From: Brevibacterium jeotgali
GTDB lineage: Bacteria; Actinomycetota; Actinomycetes; Actinomycetales; Brevibacteriaceae
Assembly (NCBI RefSeq): GCF_900169175.1
Contig: NZ_FXZM01000002.1
Location: 186,001 to 250,000 of the forward strand
DNA: 64,000 nt
Direction: 5' to 3'
Shown: in pieces, positions 32,307-40,435 of the stretch
Layout of the letters: every line of letters begins with the position of its first letter
Numbering within the stretch: position 1 is the first letter of the stretch
Position numbers and translations under genes: made by a program
Notes under the pieces: model-generated
What the model saw: the letters and a program-made list of their open reading frames with translations, nothing else
Databases searched by the model: none
Told to the model about the DNA's origin: nothing

Positions 32307-32678
32307 ATGGACACGGACGCGGCATATGAGGACTCGCTGCCCACGTCAGCGCAGGTCGACGTCGCGGCGGAGACCTTCCGCATGCTGTCGTCGTCGACCC
32401 GACTCCTCATCGTACGGATCCTCGTGGACGCGGAGCACGATGTGACGTCCCTCGCGACGCTCGCTGACGTGAGTGTCCAGGCCGTCTCGCAGCACCTCGC
32501 GAAGCTCCGACTGGCCGGACTGGTGAGCTCCCGCAGAGAGGGGCGCCGCATCATCTACACGGTCGACGACCCCCACGTCGTGGCGATGGTCGAGGAGATC
32601 TTCGAGCACATCGCCCCCGACGGCTCGCTCGCCCCCGATCCCGCGGAGCGCAGGCCTCAGCGGCGCACGCGCCGCTGA
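32307..32678 (+). CDS. ArsR/SmtB-family winged-helix regulator, probable alpha-5-site metal sensor
   Basis: 123 aa. Winged helix with recognition helix SVQAVSQHLAKLRLAGLV (residues 56-73) and a beta wing RREGRRIIYTV. There is no cysteine anywhere, so it is not a cysteine-based arsenic or cadmium sensor. Asp88, His90 and His101 are spaced like three of the four Zn/Ni ligands on helix 5 of CzrA/NmtR; the fourth is replaced by Pro104. Start ATG 32307 with AGGAGG five bases upstream. No transporter gene is adjacent, so the target is unknown; it is divergent from aspS. Its last nine codons double as a terminator stem. Confidence 0.88.
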   Translation: MDTDAAYEDSLPTSAQVDVAAETFRMLSSSTRLLIVRILVDAEHDVTSLATLADVSVQAVSQHLAKLRLAGLVSSRREGRRIIYTVDDPHVVAMVEEIFEHIAPDGSLAPDPAERRPQRRTRR

Positions 32679-32683
32679 GGCCT
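32652..32683. terminator. Bidirectional terminator between arsR and hisS
   Basis: A perfect 14-bp stem AGGCCTCAGCGGCG / CGCCGCTGAGGCCT with a four-base loop. It lies mostly inside arsR's last codons and reaches hisS's stop, so it would stop transcripts from both convergent genes. No U-run. Confidence 0.7.
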
Positions 32684-34029
32684 CAGTCGCCCGAGATCCG
32701 CTCGACGCGCGGCCAGAGGTCCTCCGCCGCCGGCGTCCACACCTCGGGGTCGGCCGTCTGCTGCTCACCGGAGCGGATGTCCTTCACCTCGTGCCCCGTC
32801 TCCCCGTCGACGAACCAGACGAACGGGATGCCCCGGCGATCGGCATAGCGGATCTGCTTGCCGAACTTCGCCGCCGCCGGTGCCACATCGGAGGGGATCC
32901 CGCGGGCACGCAGCACCTCGGCGACCCGATCGGACTCGTCACGCCGCTCCTCGTCCGTGACCGACACGAGCACCGCAGTGGGGACAGGACGGCTCGCGGC
33001 GACCATCCGGTCCGCACCGACCAGGCGGGACATGAGGCGGGAGACGCCCACGGACATCCCGACCCCGGGATAGGTCCTCCGCCCGTTGGACGCGAGCGCG
33101 TCGTACCGGCCGCCGGAGGCCACCGATCCCAGGTCCTCGTGCCCCACCAGCTGGGTCTCGTACACCGCGCCCGTGTAGTAGTCGAGTCCCCGAGCGATCT
33201 TCAGCTGCGCCCACACGGTTCCCGGCGCACGACGGTGCGCGGCCTCGAGGATGCGGGTCAGCGACGCGAGACCCTCGTCCAGCAGCGGGTGGCTCACCCC
33301 GAGCGCGACGACCTCGTCGGCGAATCCGGTATCGGCGCTCTCGATCCGCGCGAGTGCCAGGCAGAGCTCCTGCTGGCGAGTGTCCGCCCCCGCGTGCTCG
33401 GCGAGCAGACGGGCCACGGCCTCCTCGCCGATCTTGTCGAGCTTGTCGATGCTGCGGAGCACGGCGGGGATGTCGTCCAGACCCGCTCCCCGTGCGAAGC
33501 CCTCGATGAGGCGACGATCGTTCGCGAGGATCCTCACGGGCGGCACGCCGAGCTCACGGAGGGCGTCGAACGCGGCTGCCATGACCAGCGGCACCTCGAC
33601 CTCGAAGTGGTGGGGCAGCGAGTCCTCCCCCACGACGTCGATGTCCGCCTGCACGAATTCGCGGAAGCGACCGTCCTGCGGCCTCTCGCCGCGCCACACG
33701 GGCTGGATCTGATAGCGCTTGAAGGGGAACGCCAGGTGGCCCGCGTGCTCGACCACGTAGCGGGCGAACGGCACGGTGAGATCGAAGTGCAGCCCCAGAG
33801 GGTTCTTCGCGTCGTGCTGCTCACCGTGCAGCCGCGACACCGCGAACACCTCCTTGTCGATCTCGCCGTCCTTGGCGAGGGCGCTGATCGGCTCCATCGC
33901 CCGCGTGTGGATGGCGCCGAATCCGTTGAGCTCGAAGACATGCTTGAGGAGGTCGATGACCCTCTCCTCGACGATGCGGTCGGAGGGCAGCCATTCGGGG
34001 AAGCCGGACAGTCTGGCGGCACGTGCCAT
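32683..34029 (-). CDS. hisS: Histidine-tRNA ligase (divergent actinobacterial clade)
   Basis: Charges tRNA(His). 448 aa. The core class II motifs are clear: motif 2 KRYQIQPVWRGERPQDGRFREFVQADIDVVG, the histidine A region ARGLDYYTGAVYE and motif 3 GVGMSVGVSRL, followed by an anticodon-binding domain. The N-terminus reads LSGFPEWLPSDRIVE in place of the usual GTRDLLP, as in a known variant clade. Start ATG 34029 with AGGAG four bases upstream. Confidence 0.95.
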   Translation of the reverse strand: MARAARLSGFPEWLPSDRIVEERVIDLLKHVFELNGFGAIHTRAMEPISALAKDGEIDKEVFAVSRLHGEQHDAKNPLGLHFDLTVPFARYVVEHAGHLAFPFKRYQIQPVWRGERPQDGRFREFVQADIDVVGEDSLPHHFEVEVPLVMAAAFDALRELGVPPVRILANDRRLIEGFARGAGLDDIPAVLRSIDKLDKIGEEAVARLLAEHAGADTRQQELCLALARIESADTGFADEVVALGVSHPLLDEGLASLTRILEAAHRRAPGTVWAQLKIARGLDYYTGAVYETQLVGHEDLGSVASGGRYDALASNGRRTYPGVGMSVGVSRLMSRLVGADRMVAASRPVPTAVLVSVTDEERRDESDRVAEVLRARGIPSDVAPAAAKFGKQIRYADRRGIPFVWFVDGETGHEVKDIRSGEQQTADPEVWTPAAEDLWPRVERISGD

Positions 34030-34094
34030 GGGTACTCCTGGTCGGTGGGCGGGGCGCCGGAGCGTCCCTGCGGGGGTATGAGTCTGCGAATGCC

Positions 34095-34766
34095 TCAGAA
34101 GAAGGGATTCGTCGTGAGTTCGTGGGACAGCCGGGTCCCGGGGCCGTGGCCCGGCAGCACCGGGGTGTCGGGACGGTCGCGCAGAGCGGCGAGTGACGCC
34201 TCCATCGCGACGGGGTCGCCTCCGGGGAGATCCGTCCGACCGATGCTGCCGGCGAACAGGACGTCACCGCTCATGAGCACTGACGCGGGACCGTCGCCGG
34301 CCGAGGACGGATCGTCGATCGCGTACAGCATCGATCCCTCGGTATGACCCGGCGCGAGCGTCGCGGTGATCGTCAGGCCCGCGACCTCGAGCACGTCGCC
34401 GTCGTCCACGGCACGCGCATCCGGCGCCGCCCACCCCTGGGCGAGTGGTGCGAGCGCCTGCGCGAACTGCGGAGACACACCGCCGGCGGGATCATCCAGC
34501 CGGTACAGATCCGGGCGCCCCAGGTGCACCGGCACGGCGAAGCGCTCCAGCAGGTGCGGCAGGCCGAGCACGTGGTCGGCGTGCCCGTGGGTCAGCAGGA
34601 TCCCTGCGGGGCGCCATCCGCGCTCTGACAGCACGTCGGCGAGGTCGTCGGCGCAGTCGTATCCCGCGTCGACGAGCAGGCAGGGCGAGCCTTCCGCCCC
34701 GTCTCCCGCGGCCACGGCATAGCAGTTGACGTCGAGCAGCTGCGCACGCACTCCGGTGATCTCCAT
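34095..34766 (-). CDS. MBL-fold metallo-hydrolase, glyoxalase II-like
   Basis: 223 aa beta-lactamase-fold protein with a complete metal site: THGHADHV (HxHxDH), His in LAPGHTEGSM, an Asp in MSGDVLFAGSIGRTDLPGG and His in PGHGPGT. This pattern is typical of small glyoxalase II/YcbL-like thioester hydrolases; the substrate is unknown. Start ATG 34766 (a GTG two codons earlier is possible); TAGACT lies seven bases before the ATG, predicting a leaderless mRNA. Precedes hisS and is divergent from the DUF349 gene. Confidence 0.9.
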   Translation of the reverse strand: MEITGVRAQLLDVNCYAVAAGDGAEGSPCLLVDAGYDCADDLADVLSERGWRPAGILLTHGHADHVLGLPHLLERFAVPVHLGRPDLYRLDDPAGGVSPQFAQALAPLAQGWAAPDARAVDDGDVLEVAGLTITATLAPGHTEGSMLYAIDDPSSAGDGPASVLMSGDVLFAGSIGRTDLPGGDPVAMEASLAALRDRPDTPVLPGHGPGTRLSHELTTNPFF

Positions 34767-34773
34767 GTCCACG

Positions 34774-34779
34774 AGTCTA
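34774..34779 (-). promoter_or_regulatory. -10 box (TAGACT) of a likely leaderless MBL-hydrolase promoter
   Basis: TAGACT, seven bases (CGTGGAC), ATG. No Shine-Dalgarno is present before either possible start codon. Confidence 0.5.
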
Positions 34780-34810
34780 GACCGGCAGGATCATCGCCCG
34801 GTGCGGCGGA

Positions 34811-34816
34811 TATGCT
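34811..34816 (+). promoter_or_regulatory. -10 box (TATGCT) upstream of the DUF349 gene
   Basis: TATGCT, about 85 bases before the DUF349 start, facing away from the MBL-hydrolase promoter. It gives a conventional leader with a GAGG ribosome-binding site. No clear -35. Confidence 0.35.
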
Positions 34817-34899
34817 GGTGCGGTCAGCGTCGGCACCCGTGTCGGCGGCCCATCCGCACCCCTCCGCCGCATGGTCGGGGGTCAGCCACGAGGATCACG

Positions 34900-36282
34900 A
34901 TGAGCAAGCCCACGCCGCACCAGCCACCCGTCCCCGGCCCCAGGCCGGTCCCGGGACCCGGCCCCCAGCGACGTCCCGCAGCAGCACCCGTCGCCGCCCC
35001 CACCCGCAGCGATGCTGACCGGGCAGCGGCCGTTGCCGCGGCCACTGCTCACGGTCGCATCGACGACGACCTGAGAGTCTTCCTCCTCACGCCGGAGGGC
35101 GAACGCGAGGTGGGACAGTATCCGGATGCCGAGCCGCAGGCAGCGCTGGAGTACTTCGCAGGCCGCTTCATCGATGCGGTCGACCAGGCCGATCTGCTCG
35201 AGCAGCGACTGGCCGCCGGTGCAGACGCGGCTCAGGTCCGCTCCTCGGCCCGCACCCACCTCGAAGAGCTCCCGGAGCTTGCCGCCATCGGCGACATGAC
35301 TGCCCTCACCGCACAGCTCACGGCACTCATCGAACGGACTGATGCGGCGCAGGAGCAGGCGCGCGCAGACCGTGCTGAGCGACTGGACGAGGGTCGTGCG
35401 AAGCGCACGCAGATCGTCACCGAGGCGGAGTCCGTGGCCGCGCAGGATCCCGAACGCACGCAGTGGAAGCAGTCCGCCGCGCGGATGCGTGAGCTGTTCG
35501 ACGCCTGGAAGAGCATCCAGGGCCAGTACCCACGGCTTCCCCGTGCCGAGGACCAGGAGCTGTGGGGACGGTTCTCCGCCGCTCGCAGCACCTTCGACCG
35601 CGGCCGCAAGGCGCACTTCGCGCAGCTCGATGCGCGCTCGTCAGAAGGCAAGCGGGTCAAGGAGAAGCTGATCGTCCGGGCGGAGGAGCTGTCCGGTTCG
35701 ACGGAGTGGCGCGACACGGCTGCGAAGTACCGCGGCCTCATGGACGAGTGGAAGGCGGCTCCGCGGGCCGGACGCCGTGACGACGACGCTCTGTGGGCTC
35801 GATTCCGGGCCGCCCAGGACGTCTTCTTCGACGCGCGCACAGCGGAGAATGCTCGCATCGACGACGAGTACCGGGGCAACCTCACGGTCAAGGAGGCGCT
35901 CCTCGACGAGGCCCGTGCCCTCCTGCCGGTGAAGGACATCGACGCCACGAAGACGGCTCTGCGCGGCATCCAGGATCGCTGGGAGGACGCCGGCCGGGTC
36001 CCCCGTGCGGACCTCTCGCGGATCGAGGGCGGCCTCCGCGAGGTGGAGAAGGCCCTCGCGGACGCTGAGGCGTCGGAATGGGAGCGCACGAACCCGGAGA
36101 CGCGCGCCCGCACGTCCGGCGTGCTCGCGCAGCTCGAGGACTCGATCGCAGAGCTCGAGGACGACGTGGTGAAGGCCCGCGAGTCCGGTGACTCCCGGAG
36201 GGTCGCCGCGGCTGAAGAGGCGCTGGAGGCCCGCCGGTCCTGGTTCGCGCAGCTGCGGCAGACCGCTGACGAGCTCGCCTGA
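34900..36282 (+). CDS. DUF349-repeat coiled-coil protein
   Basis: 460 aa, function unknown. A Pro/Ala-rich disordered head (residues 1-45) precedes a mostly helical protein with repeated DUF349 units (W-K..A..MRELFDAWK, LWGRFSAARSTFDRGRK, W-R..A.KYRGLMDEWKAAP, LWARFRAAQDVFFDARTAENARID) and a charged coiled-coil tail. DUF349 proteins are widely conserved next to relA in actinobacteria, which fits its position here. Start ATG 34900 has GAGG about six bases upstream; an upstream extension is not convincing. Confidence 0.9.
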   Translation: MSKPTPHQPPVPGPRPVPGPGPQRRPAAAPVAAPTRSDADRAAAVAAATAHGRIDDDLRVFLLTPEGEREVGQYPDAEPQAALEYFAGRFIDAVDQADLLEQRLAAGADAAQVRSSARTHLEELPELAAIGDMTALTAQLTALIERTDAAQEQARADRAERLDEGRAKRTQIVTEAESVAAQDPERTQWKQSAARMRELFDAWKSIQGQYPRLPRAEDQELWGRFSAARSTFDRGRKAHFAQLDARSSEGKRVKEKLIVRAEELSGSTEWRDTAAKYRGLMDEWKAAPRAGRRDDDALWARFRAAQDVFFDARTAENARIDDEYRGNLTVKEALLDEARALLPVKDIDATKTALRGIQDRWEDAGRVPRADLSRIEGGLREVEKALADAEASEWERTNPETRARTSGVLAQLEDSIAELEDDVVKARESGDSRRVAAAEEALEARRSWFAQLRQTADELA

Positions 36283-36293
36283 TCTGCGGCGCC

Positions 36294-36330
36294 GCAGGAT
36301 CGTTCGCCCGCAGGATCATTCGCCTGCAGG
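36294..36330. repeat. 16-base tandem repeat, two copies plus a partial third
   Basis: GCAGGATCGTTCGCCC is followed directly by GCAGGATCATTCGCCT and then GCAGG. It lies just after the DUF349 stop. The two full copies differ at two positions. No function is evident. Confidence 0.6.
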
Positions 36331-36414
36331 TCGCGACACTCGCGGTCACACCCCGCAGCCTGTGCGCTGACAGTCGTCCACAGGCAGGCGGATCCCCTTG
36401 CGGCTGGGGCCGTG

Positions 36415-36430
36415 TGACACGAGAGTGTCA
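36415..36430. promoter_or_regulatory. Inverted repeat TGACAC-N4-GTGTCA at the start of the AbiEi-like gene
   Basis: Perfect 6-bp dyad ending two bases before the ATG at 36433, with the GAGAG ribosome-binding site in its centre. It could be an operator for autoregulation, or an RNA hairpin hiding the ribosome-binding site. Inference only. Confidence 0.45.
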
Positions 36431-36432
36431 GC

Positions 36433-37011
36433 ATGACCGGGTTCCACCGTCTCGATGCGCCCCTCCCGCTCTCAGGGCTGCTCGCACTCGAGTACGACGG
36501 GCTGCTCCAGCGCGTCACCCATGACGTGTGGATCCCCCGCGGGACAGTCGCCGACCCGCTGCTGCGCACGACCGCGCTGGGAGAACCCCCGCGGCCCCGC
36601 CTGGCGCTCTCCCACCGGACCGCACACTGGGTCTGGTGGGGCTCCGTGACGGGCAGGGCACCCGCGCTCAACGAGTACACGACCCTCGCACGCCGCCGCA
36701 TGCGCGCTGCGAGGAGCAGCTGGACGGTCTACGAACGCGACGTGCCCCCGTCGGAGCGGGTGGATGTGTCCGGGACCTGGGTGACGTCACCGGAGAGGAC
36801 CCTCTTCGACCTCCTCCGCGGTACGACCACTATGGCGGATCCCCTCCCTGCGGCTCGCAGTGCGTTCGCCCGGGTCCCCGACGCGGACAGGCACGCATTC
36901 CTCGCGTGGCTGGACCGGATCGAGAGGCGGCCCTTCATCGCGCGCACGCGTGCGCTGGCGTTCGCCGCGGTGCGGCGGCCGGCCGCGGGACCTCAGACGC
37001 TCACGCGGTAG
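36433..37011 (+). CDS. Orphan AbiEi-antitoxin-like protein
   Basis: 192 aa, not a recognised housekeeping protein. It has the framework of actinobacterial AbiEi/type IV antitoxin-like proteins: a VWIPRG segment after a short helical head, the SHRTAHWVWWG motif (60-70) and VTSPERTLFDLLRG (117-130). No nucleotidyltransferase toxin (AbiEii) gene is adjacent, so it may be a solitary regulator. The 3' end overlaps relA's end by 19 bases in tail-to-tail orientation. Similarity is at the motif level, so the family call is moderate and the function unknown. Confidence 0.65.
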   Translation: MTGFHRLDAPLPLSGLLALEYDGLLQRVTHDVWIPRGTVADPLLRTTALGEPPRPRLALSHRTAHWVWWGSVTGRAPALNEYTTLARRRMRAARSSWTVYERDVPPSERVDVSGTWVTSPERTLFDLLRGTTTMADPLPAARSAFARVPDADRHAFLAWLDRIERRPFIARTRALAFAAVRRPAAGPQTLTR

Positions 37012-39275
37012 GCGTCGAAGACCCCCTCTATGCGCCGGACTGCGGCCAGCACATTGTCCAGGTGCGTACCGTCGCCCAGTTCGAACACGAACCGCGACTG
37101 CGCCACGCGCGCCCGCGATGTCGCGACGGAGGCGGACAGGATGTTCACGTGGAGCTCGGAGAGCACACGAGTGATGTCTGACAGCAGTCCGGAGCGGTCG
37201 AGCGCCTCGACCTGGATGTTCACGAGGTAGAGTCCCCGTGTCCGGCCGGTCCACTCCACCTCCACGAAGCGCTCCGGCTGGGTGCGCATCTGCTCGAGGT
37301 TCGAGCAGTCGTCGCGGTGGACCGACACCCCGGCGCCACGCGTCACGAACCCCACGATCGTGTCGCCCGGCACGGGCGTGCAGCAGCGGGCGAGTTTGAT
37401 GAGGAGCCCGTCAGAGCCCTTGACCCGCACACCATCGGCCGTCGAATGATGTCCGCTCGAACGTCCGGTCCGGTTCGTGGGACCGAGCACGACCGGCTTC
37501 TCGTCCTCCGCCCCTGTGGCCTTCGCGAGCAGGTCGACCACATGGGGCGCGGACGTCGTGCCGTTGCCGATCGCGGCGTAGACGGCGGACACGTCCGCCA
37601 GGCGCAGTTCCTCCGCGACCTTGAGGAGGCCCTCCGCGGACATGAGTCGCTCCGCGGACAGCTGATGCCTCCGCATGGCGCGCGCCAGCTGCTGCCGCCC
37701 GTTCTCGATCGCCTCTTCGCGCCGCTCCTTGCTGAACCACTGCCGGATCTTGTTCCGCGCGCGGGGGGACTGGACGAAGGACAGCCAGTCGCGGCTGGGC
37801 CCGGCCGTCTCGTCCTTCGACGTGAAGACCTCCACGACGTCGCCGTTCGCAAGCTCTGACTCCAGCGCGACGAGGCGGCCGTTCACACGCGCACCCATGG
37901 TGCGGTGCCCGACCTCTGTGTGCACCGCGTACGCGAAGTCGACCGTCGTCGAACCCGCGGGCAGTGCCATGATGTCGCCCTTCGGCGTGAAGGCGTAGAC
38001 CTCCTGGGAATTCACCTCGTAGCGGAGTCCGTCCAGGAACTCCTCCGGGTCGGACACCTCCTTCTGCCAGTCGAGCAGCTGACGCAGCCAGGCCACGTCA
38101 TCGACGCTCCCCGTATCCCCCACCGTCGCCGTGCGGCCACCGACCCGTGCGCCGCCGCGGTCCTTGTACTTCCAGTGGGCGGCGACGCCGAACTCCGCGC
38201 GCCGGTGCATCTCGCGCGTCCGGATCTGGATCTCGACCGGGCGGCCGTAGGGTCCGATGACGGTCGTGTGCAGGCTCTGGTACATGTTGAACTTCGGCAT
38301 CGCGATGTAGTCCTTGAAGCGACCTGCCACGGGCGACCAGCGCGCGTGGACGATGCCCAGCACCGCATAGCACTCCCGGACCGTCTCCACCAGGACGCGT
38401 GCACCCACCAGATCGTAGATGTCCGCGAACTCGTGGCCGCGGACCACCATCTTCTGGTAGATCGAGTAGTAGTGCTTCGGACGCCCGGAGATCGAGCCGT
38501 CGATGCTCGACTCGACGAGCTCATCACCGAGCTCCTTCGACACGATGCCGAGGTACTTCTCACGTTCGGGAGCGCGTTCCGCGACGAGGCGGACGATCTC
38601 CTCGTACACCTTGGGATAGAGCACCTGGAAGGACAGGTCCTCCAGCTCCCACTTGATCGTGTTCATGCCCAGACGGTGCGCGAGCGGGGCGAAGATCTCG
38701 AGAGTCTCCTTCGCCTTCCTCCCGCTGGAGGAGGCCGCGACGTACTTCCACGTCCGCGCATTGTGCAGGCGGTCGGAGAGCTTGATGACGAGGACGCGGA
38801 TGTCGCGGCTCATCGCGACGATCATCTTCCGCACGGTCTCGGACTGAGCGGCTTCGCCGTACTCGATCTTGTCGAGCTTCGTCACGCCATCGACCATGAC
38901 GGCGATCTCCTCGCCGAAGTCCTCGCGAAGCTGATCGAGCGAGTAGTCCGTGTCCTCCACCGTGTCGTGGAGCAGCGCTGCGGCCAGCGTCGTCGACGTC
39001 ATCCCGATCTCTGCCAGGATCGTCGCGACCGCGACCGGGTGCGTGATGTACGGGTCGCCGCTTCTGCGCGTCTGGCCCGCGTGCGCGCGCTCCGCGACCC
39101 GGTAGGCGCGCAGCACGAGGCCCGTGTCGCTGCGCGGGTGGTTGACCTCGAGCGCCTGCAGGAGGGGACCCAGGGCCTTGGGGCGTGCCGGATCCTGCTG
39201 GGCGCGTGCGGTCCAGAACGCGAGGCGGCCCAGACCCCGCCGCTTCGAACCGGCGGTCTCGTCGACGTGTGCCAC
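36993..39275 (-). CDS. relA: Bifunctional (p)ppGpp synthetase/hydrolase RelA/SpoT (Rel)
   Basis: Synthesises and degrades the stringent alarmone. 760 aa with all domains: HD hydrolase (HDTVED at 103-108), synthetase with RFKDYIAMPKFNMYQSLHTTVIG, TGS (VYAFTPKGDIMALPAGST), a zinc-finger/helical region (CCTPVPGDTIVGFVTRGAGVSVHRDDC) and a C-terminal ACT domain. Both active sites look intact, so it should be a true bifunctional Rel. Start GTG 39275, preceded by GAAGGGAGG at five bases. Confidence 0.97.
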   Translation of the reverse strand: MAHVDETAGSKRRGLGRLAFWTARAQQDPARPKALGPLLQALEVNHPRSDTGLVLRAYRVAERAHAGQTRRSGDPYITHPVAVATILAEIGMTSTTLAAALLHDTVEDTDYSLDQLREDFGEEIAVMVDGVTKLDKIEYGEAAQSETVRKMIVAMSRDIRVLVIKLSDRLHNARTWKYVAASSSGRKAKETLEIFAPLAHRLGMNTIKWELEDLSFQVLYPKVYEEIVRLVAERAPEREKYLGIVSKELGDELVESSIDGSISGRPKHYYSIYQKMVVRGHEFADIYDLVGARVLVETVRECYAVLGIVHARWSPVAGRFKDYIAMPKFNMYQSLHTTVIGPYGRPVEIQIRTREMHRRAEFGVAAHWKYKDRGGARVGGRTATVGDTGSVDDVAWLRQLLDWQKEVSDPEEFLDGLRYEVNSQEVYAFTPKGDIMALPAGSTTVDFAYAVHTEVGHRTMGARVNGRLVALESELANGDVVEVFTSKDETAGPSRDWLSFVQSPRARNKIRQWFSKERREEAIENGRQQLARAMRRHQLSAERLMSAEGLLKVAEELRLADVSAVYAAIGNGTTSAPHVVDLLAKATGAEDEKPVVLGPTNRTGRSSGHHSTADGVRVKGSDGLLIKLARCCTPVPGDTIVGFVTRGAGVSVHRDDCSNLEQMRTQPERFVEVEWTGRTRGLYLVNIQVEALDRSGLLSDITRVLSELHVNILSASVATSRARVAQSRFVFELGDGTHLDNVLAAVRRIEGVFDAYRVSV

Positions 39276-39359
39276 GCGGGCCTCCCTTCAGTGCGGCGGT
39301 GCGTTCCCGCCGTCTCACCATGGTACGGGCGAAACGGTGCGGGAGCCGCCAGGCGGGCC

Positions 39360-39388
39360 CAGCGTCCGCCGCTCGGCGGCGAACGCTG
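39360..39388 (-). terminator. Terminator hairpin after secF
   Basis: A 13-bp stem with a three-base loop; in the minus-strand RNA it is CAGCGUUCGCCGC / GCGGCGGACGCUG with one G-U pair and otherwise perfect. It begins 12 bases after secF's stop, and no U-run follows. It would end the yajC-secD-secF transcript before relA. Confidence 0.7.
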
Positions 39389-39400
39389 ACCGGCGCGCGC

Positions 39401-40435
39401 TCAGAGGCCGGCGCTCACCGGCACCTCATCGCCCAGCACCGGAGCACGATCCGGGAGGTCCTTGTCGCGCCGGCGCTCGTCGACCGCCGCCTCCTGCTCC
39501 TGCACCGCCGCCTCGCGACTGCGCAGCAGTCCGTACAGGGGCGATGCGACGAACAGCGTGGACAGCGCCGCGACGATCGTGCCCACGAACAGGGACAGGG
39601 AGATGTCCGTCAGCGTGCCCGCACCCAGGAGGAACACGCCGATGAAGAGGATCGCACCGATCGGCAGCACGGCGATGACAGACGTGTTGATCGAGCGCAC
39701 GGTGGTCTGATTCACACCCAGGTTCACCAGCTCGGAGAACTTCATGTGGACGTTGTCCTCGAAGCCCTGGGTGTTCTCCCTGATCTTGTCGAACACCACG
39801 ACCGTGTCGTAGAGCGAGAAGCTCAGCACCGTGAGGAAGCCGATGATGGCCGCCGGTGTGATCTCGAATCCGGTAGCCGAGTAGATGCCGACGGTCACCA
39901 CCATGACGGCGAACAGGCCGATGATCGCCGCCAGCGACATCTTCCACGTGCGGAAGTAGATCGCCATGAAGAGCATCGCGAGTCCCAGGAAGATCACGAG
40001 CGCACGCACCATCTTGTCCGTGACGTCCTGCCCCCACTCCGGGCCCACGAAGTTCGAGGTGACATCCTCCGCATCGATCGAGTAGGAGCTCACGAGCGCA
40101 TCGCGGACCTCCTGCATCTGCGCGTCGGTCAGCTGTCGGGTCGTCACGTCCACCGACGTGTCGGACGTCGGGACGACGTTCGTCCCCGCCTCACCCACGA
40201 CGGACCCGACCGCGTCCATCGCGACCTGCGATTCCGCCGAGGACACGTTGTCGACCTTGAACTCCGAGCCGCCCTTGAACGCGATGCCCAGATTGAAGCC
40301 GAAGATCAGCGGGACGGCGAGGGAGACGAGGCCCAGTCCCGCGGCGATCATGAGCCAGAGCTTCGCCCTGCCCACGAAGGGGATGGACGTGCGCCCACTG
40401 TGCAGATCATTGCCCCACGACAGGAACTTCCTCAT
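39401..40435 (-). CDS. secF: Protein translocase subunit SecF
   Basis: Partner of SecD in proton-driven completion of Sec export. 344 aa: first membrane segment at ~26-45, a periplasmic loop, then five more segments (GLAMLFMAIYFR; TVLSFSLYDTVVVFDKIREN; AVLPIGAILFIGVFLLGAG). The SYDTVVVFDKIREN signature is intact. The ATG overlaps secD's stop (ATGA). Confidence 0.97.
   Translation of the reverse strand: MRKFLSWGNDLHSGRTSIPFVGRAKLWLMIAAGLGLVSLAVPLIFGFNLGIAFKGGSEFKVDNVSSAESQVAMDAVGSVVGEAGTNVVPTSDTSVDVTTRQLTDAQMQEVRDALVSSYSIDAEDVTSNFVGPEWGQDVTDKMVRALVIFLGLAMLFMAIYFRTWKMSLAAIIGLFAVMVVTVGIYSATGFEITPAAIIGFLTVLSFSLYDTVVVFDKIRENTQGFEDNVHMKFSELVNLGVNQTTVRSINTSVIAVLPIGAILFIGVFLLGAGTLTDISLSLFVGTIVAALSTLFVASPLYGLLRSREAAVQEQEAAVDERRRDKDLPDRAPVLGDEVPVSAGL

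Noticed and set aside
36281-36301. Palindromic GATCTGCGGCGCCGCAGGATC after the DUF349 stop as a terminator
   Set aside because: The dyad is perfect only over five pairs once a real loop is allowed, with no U-run; too weak to call.
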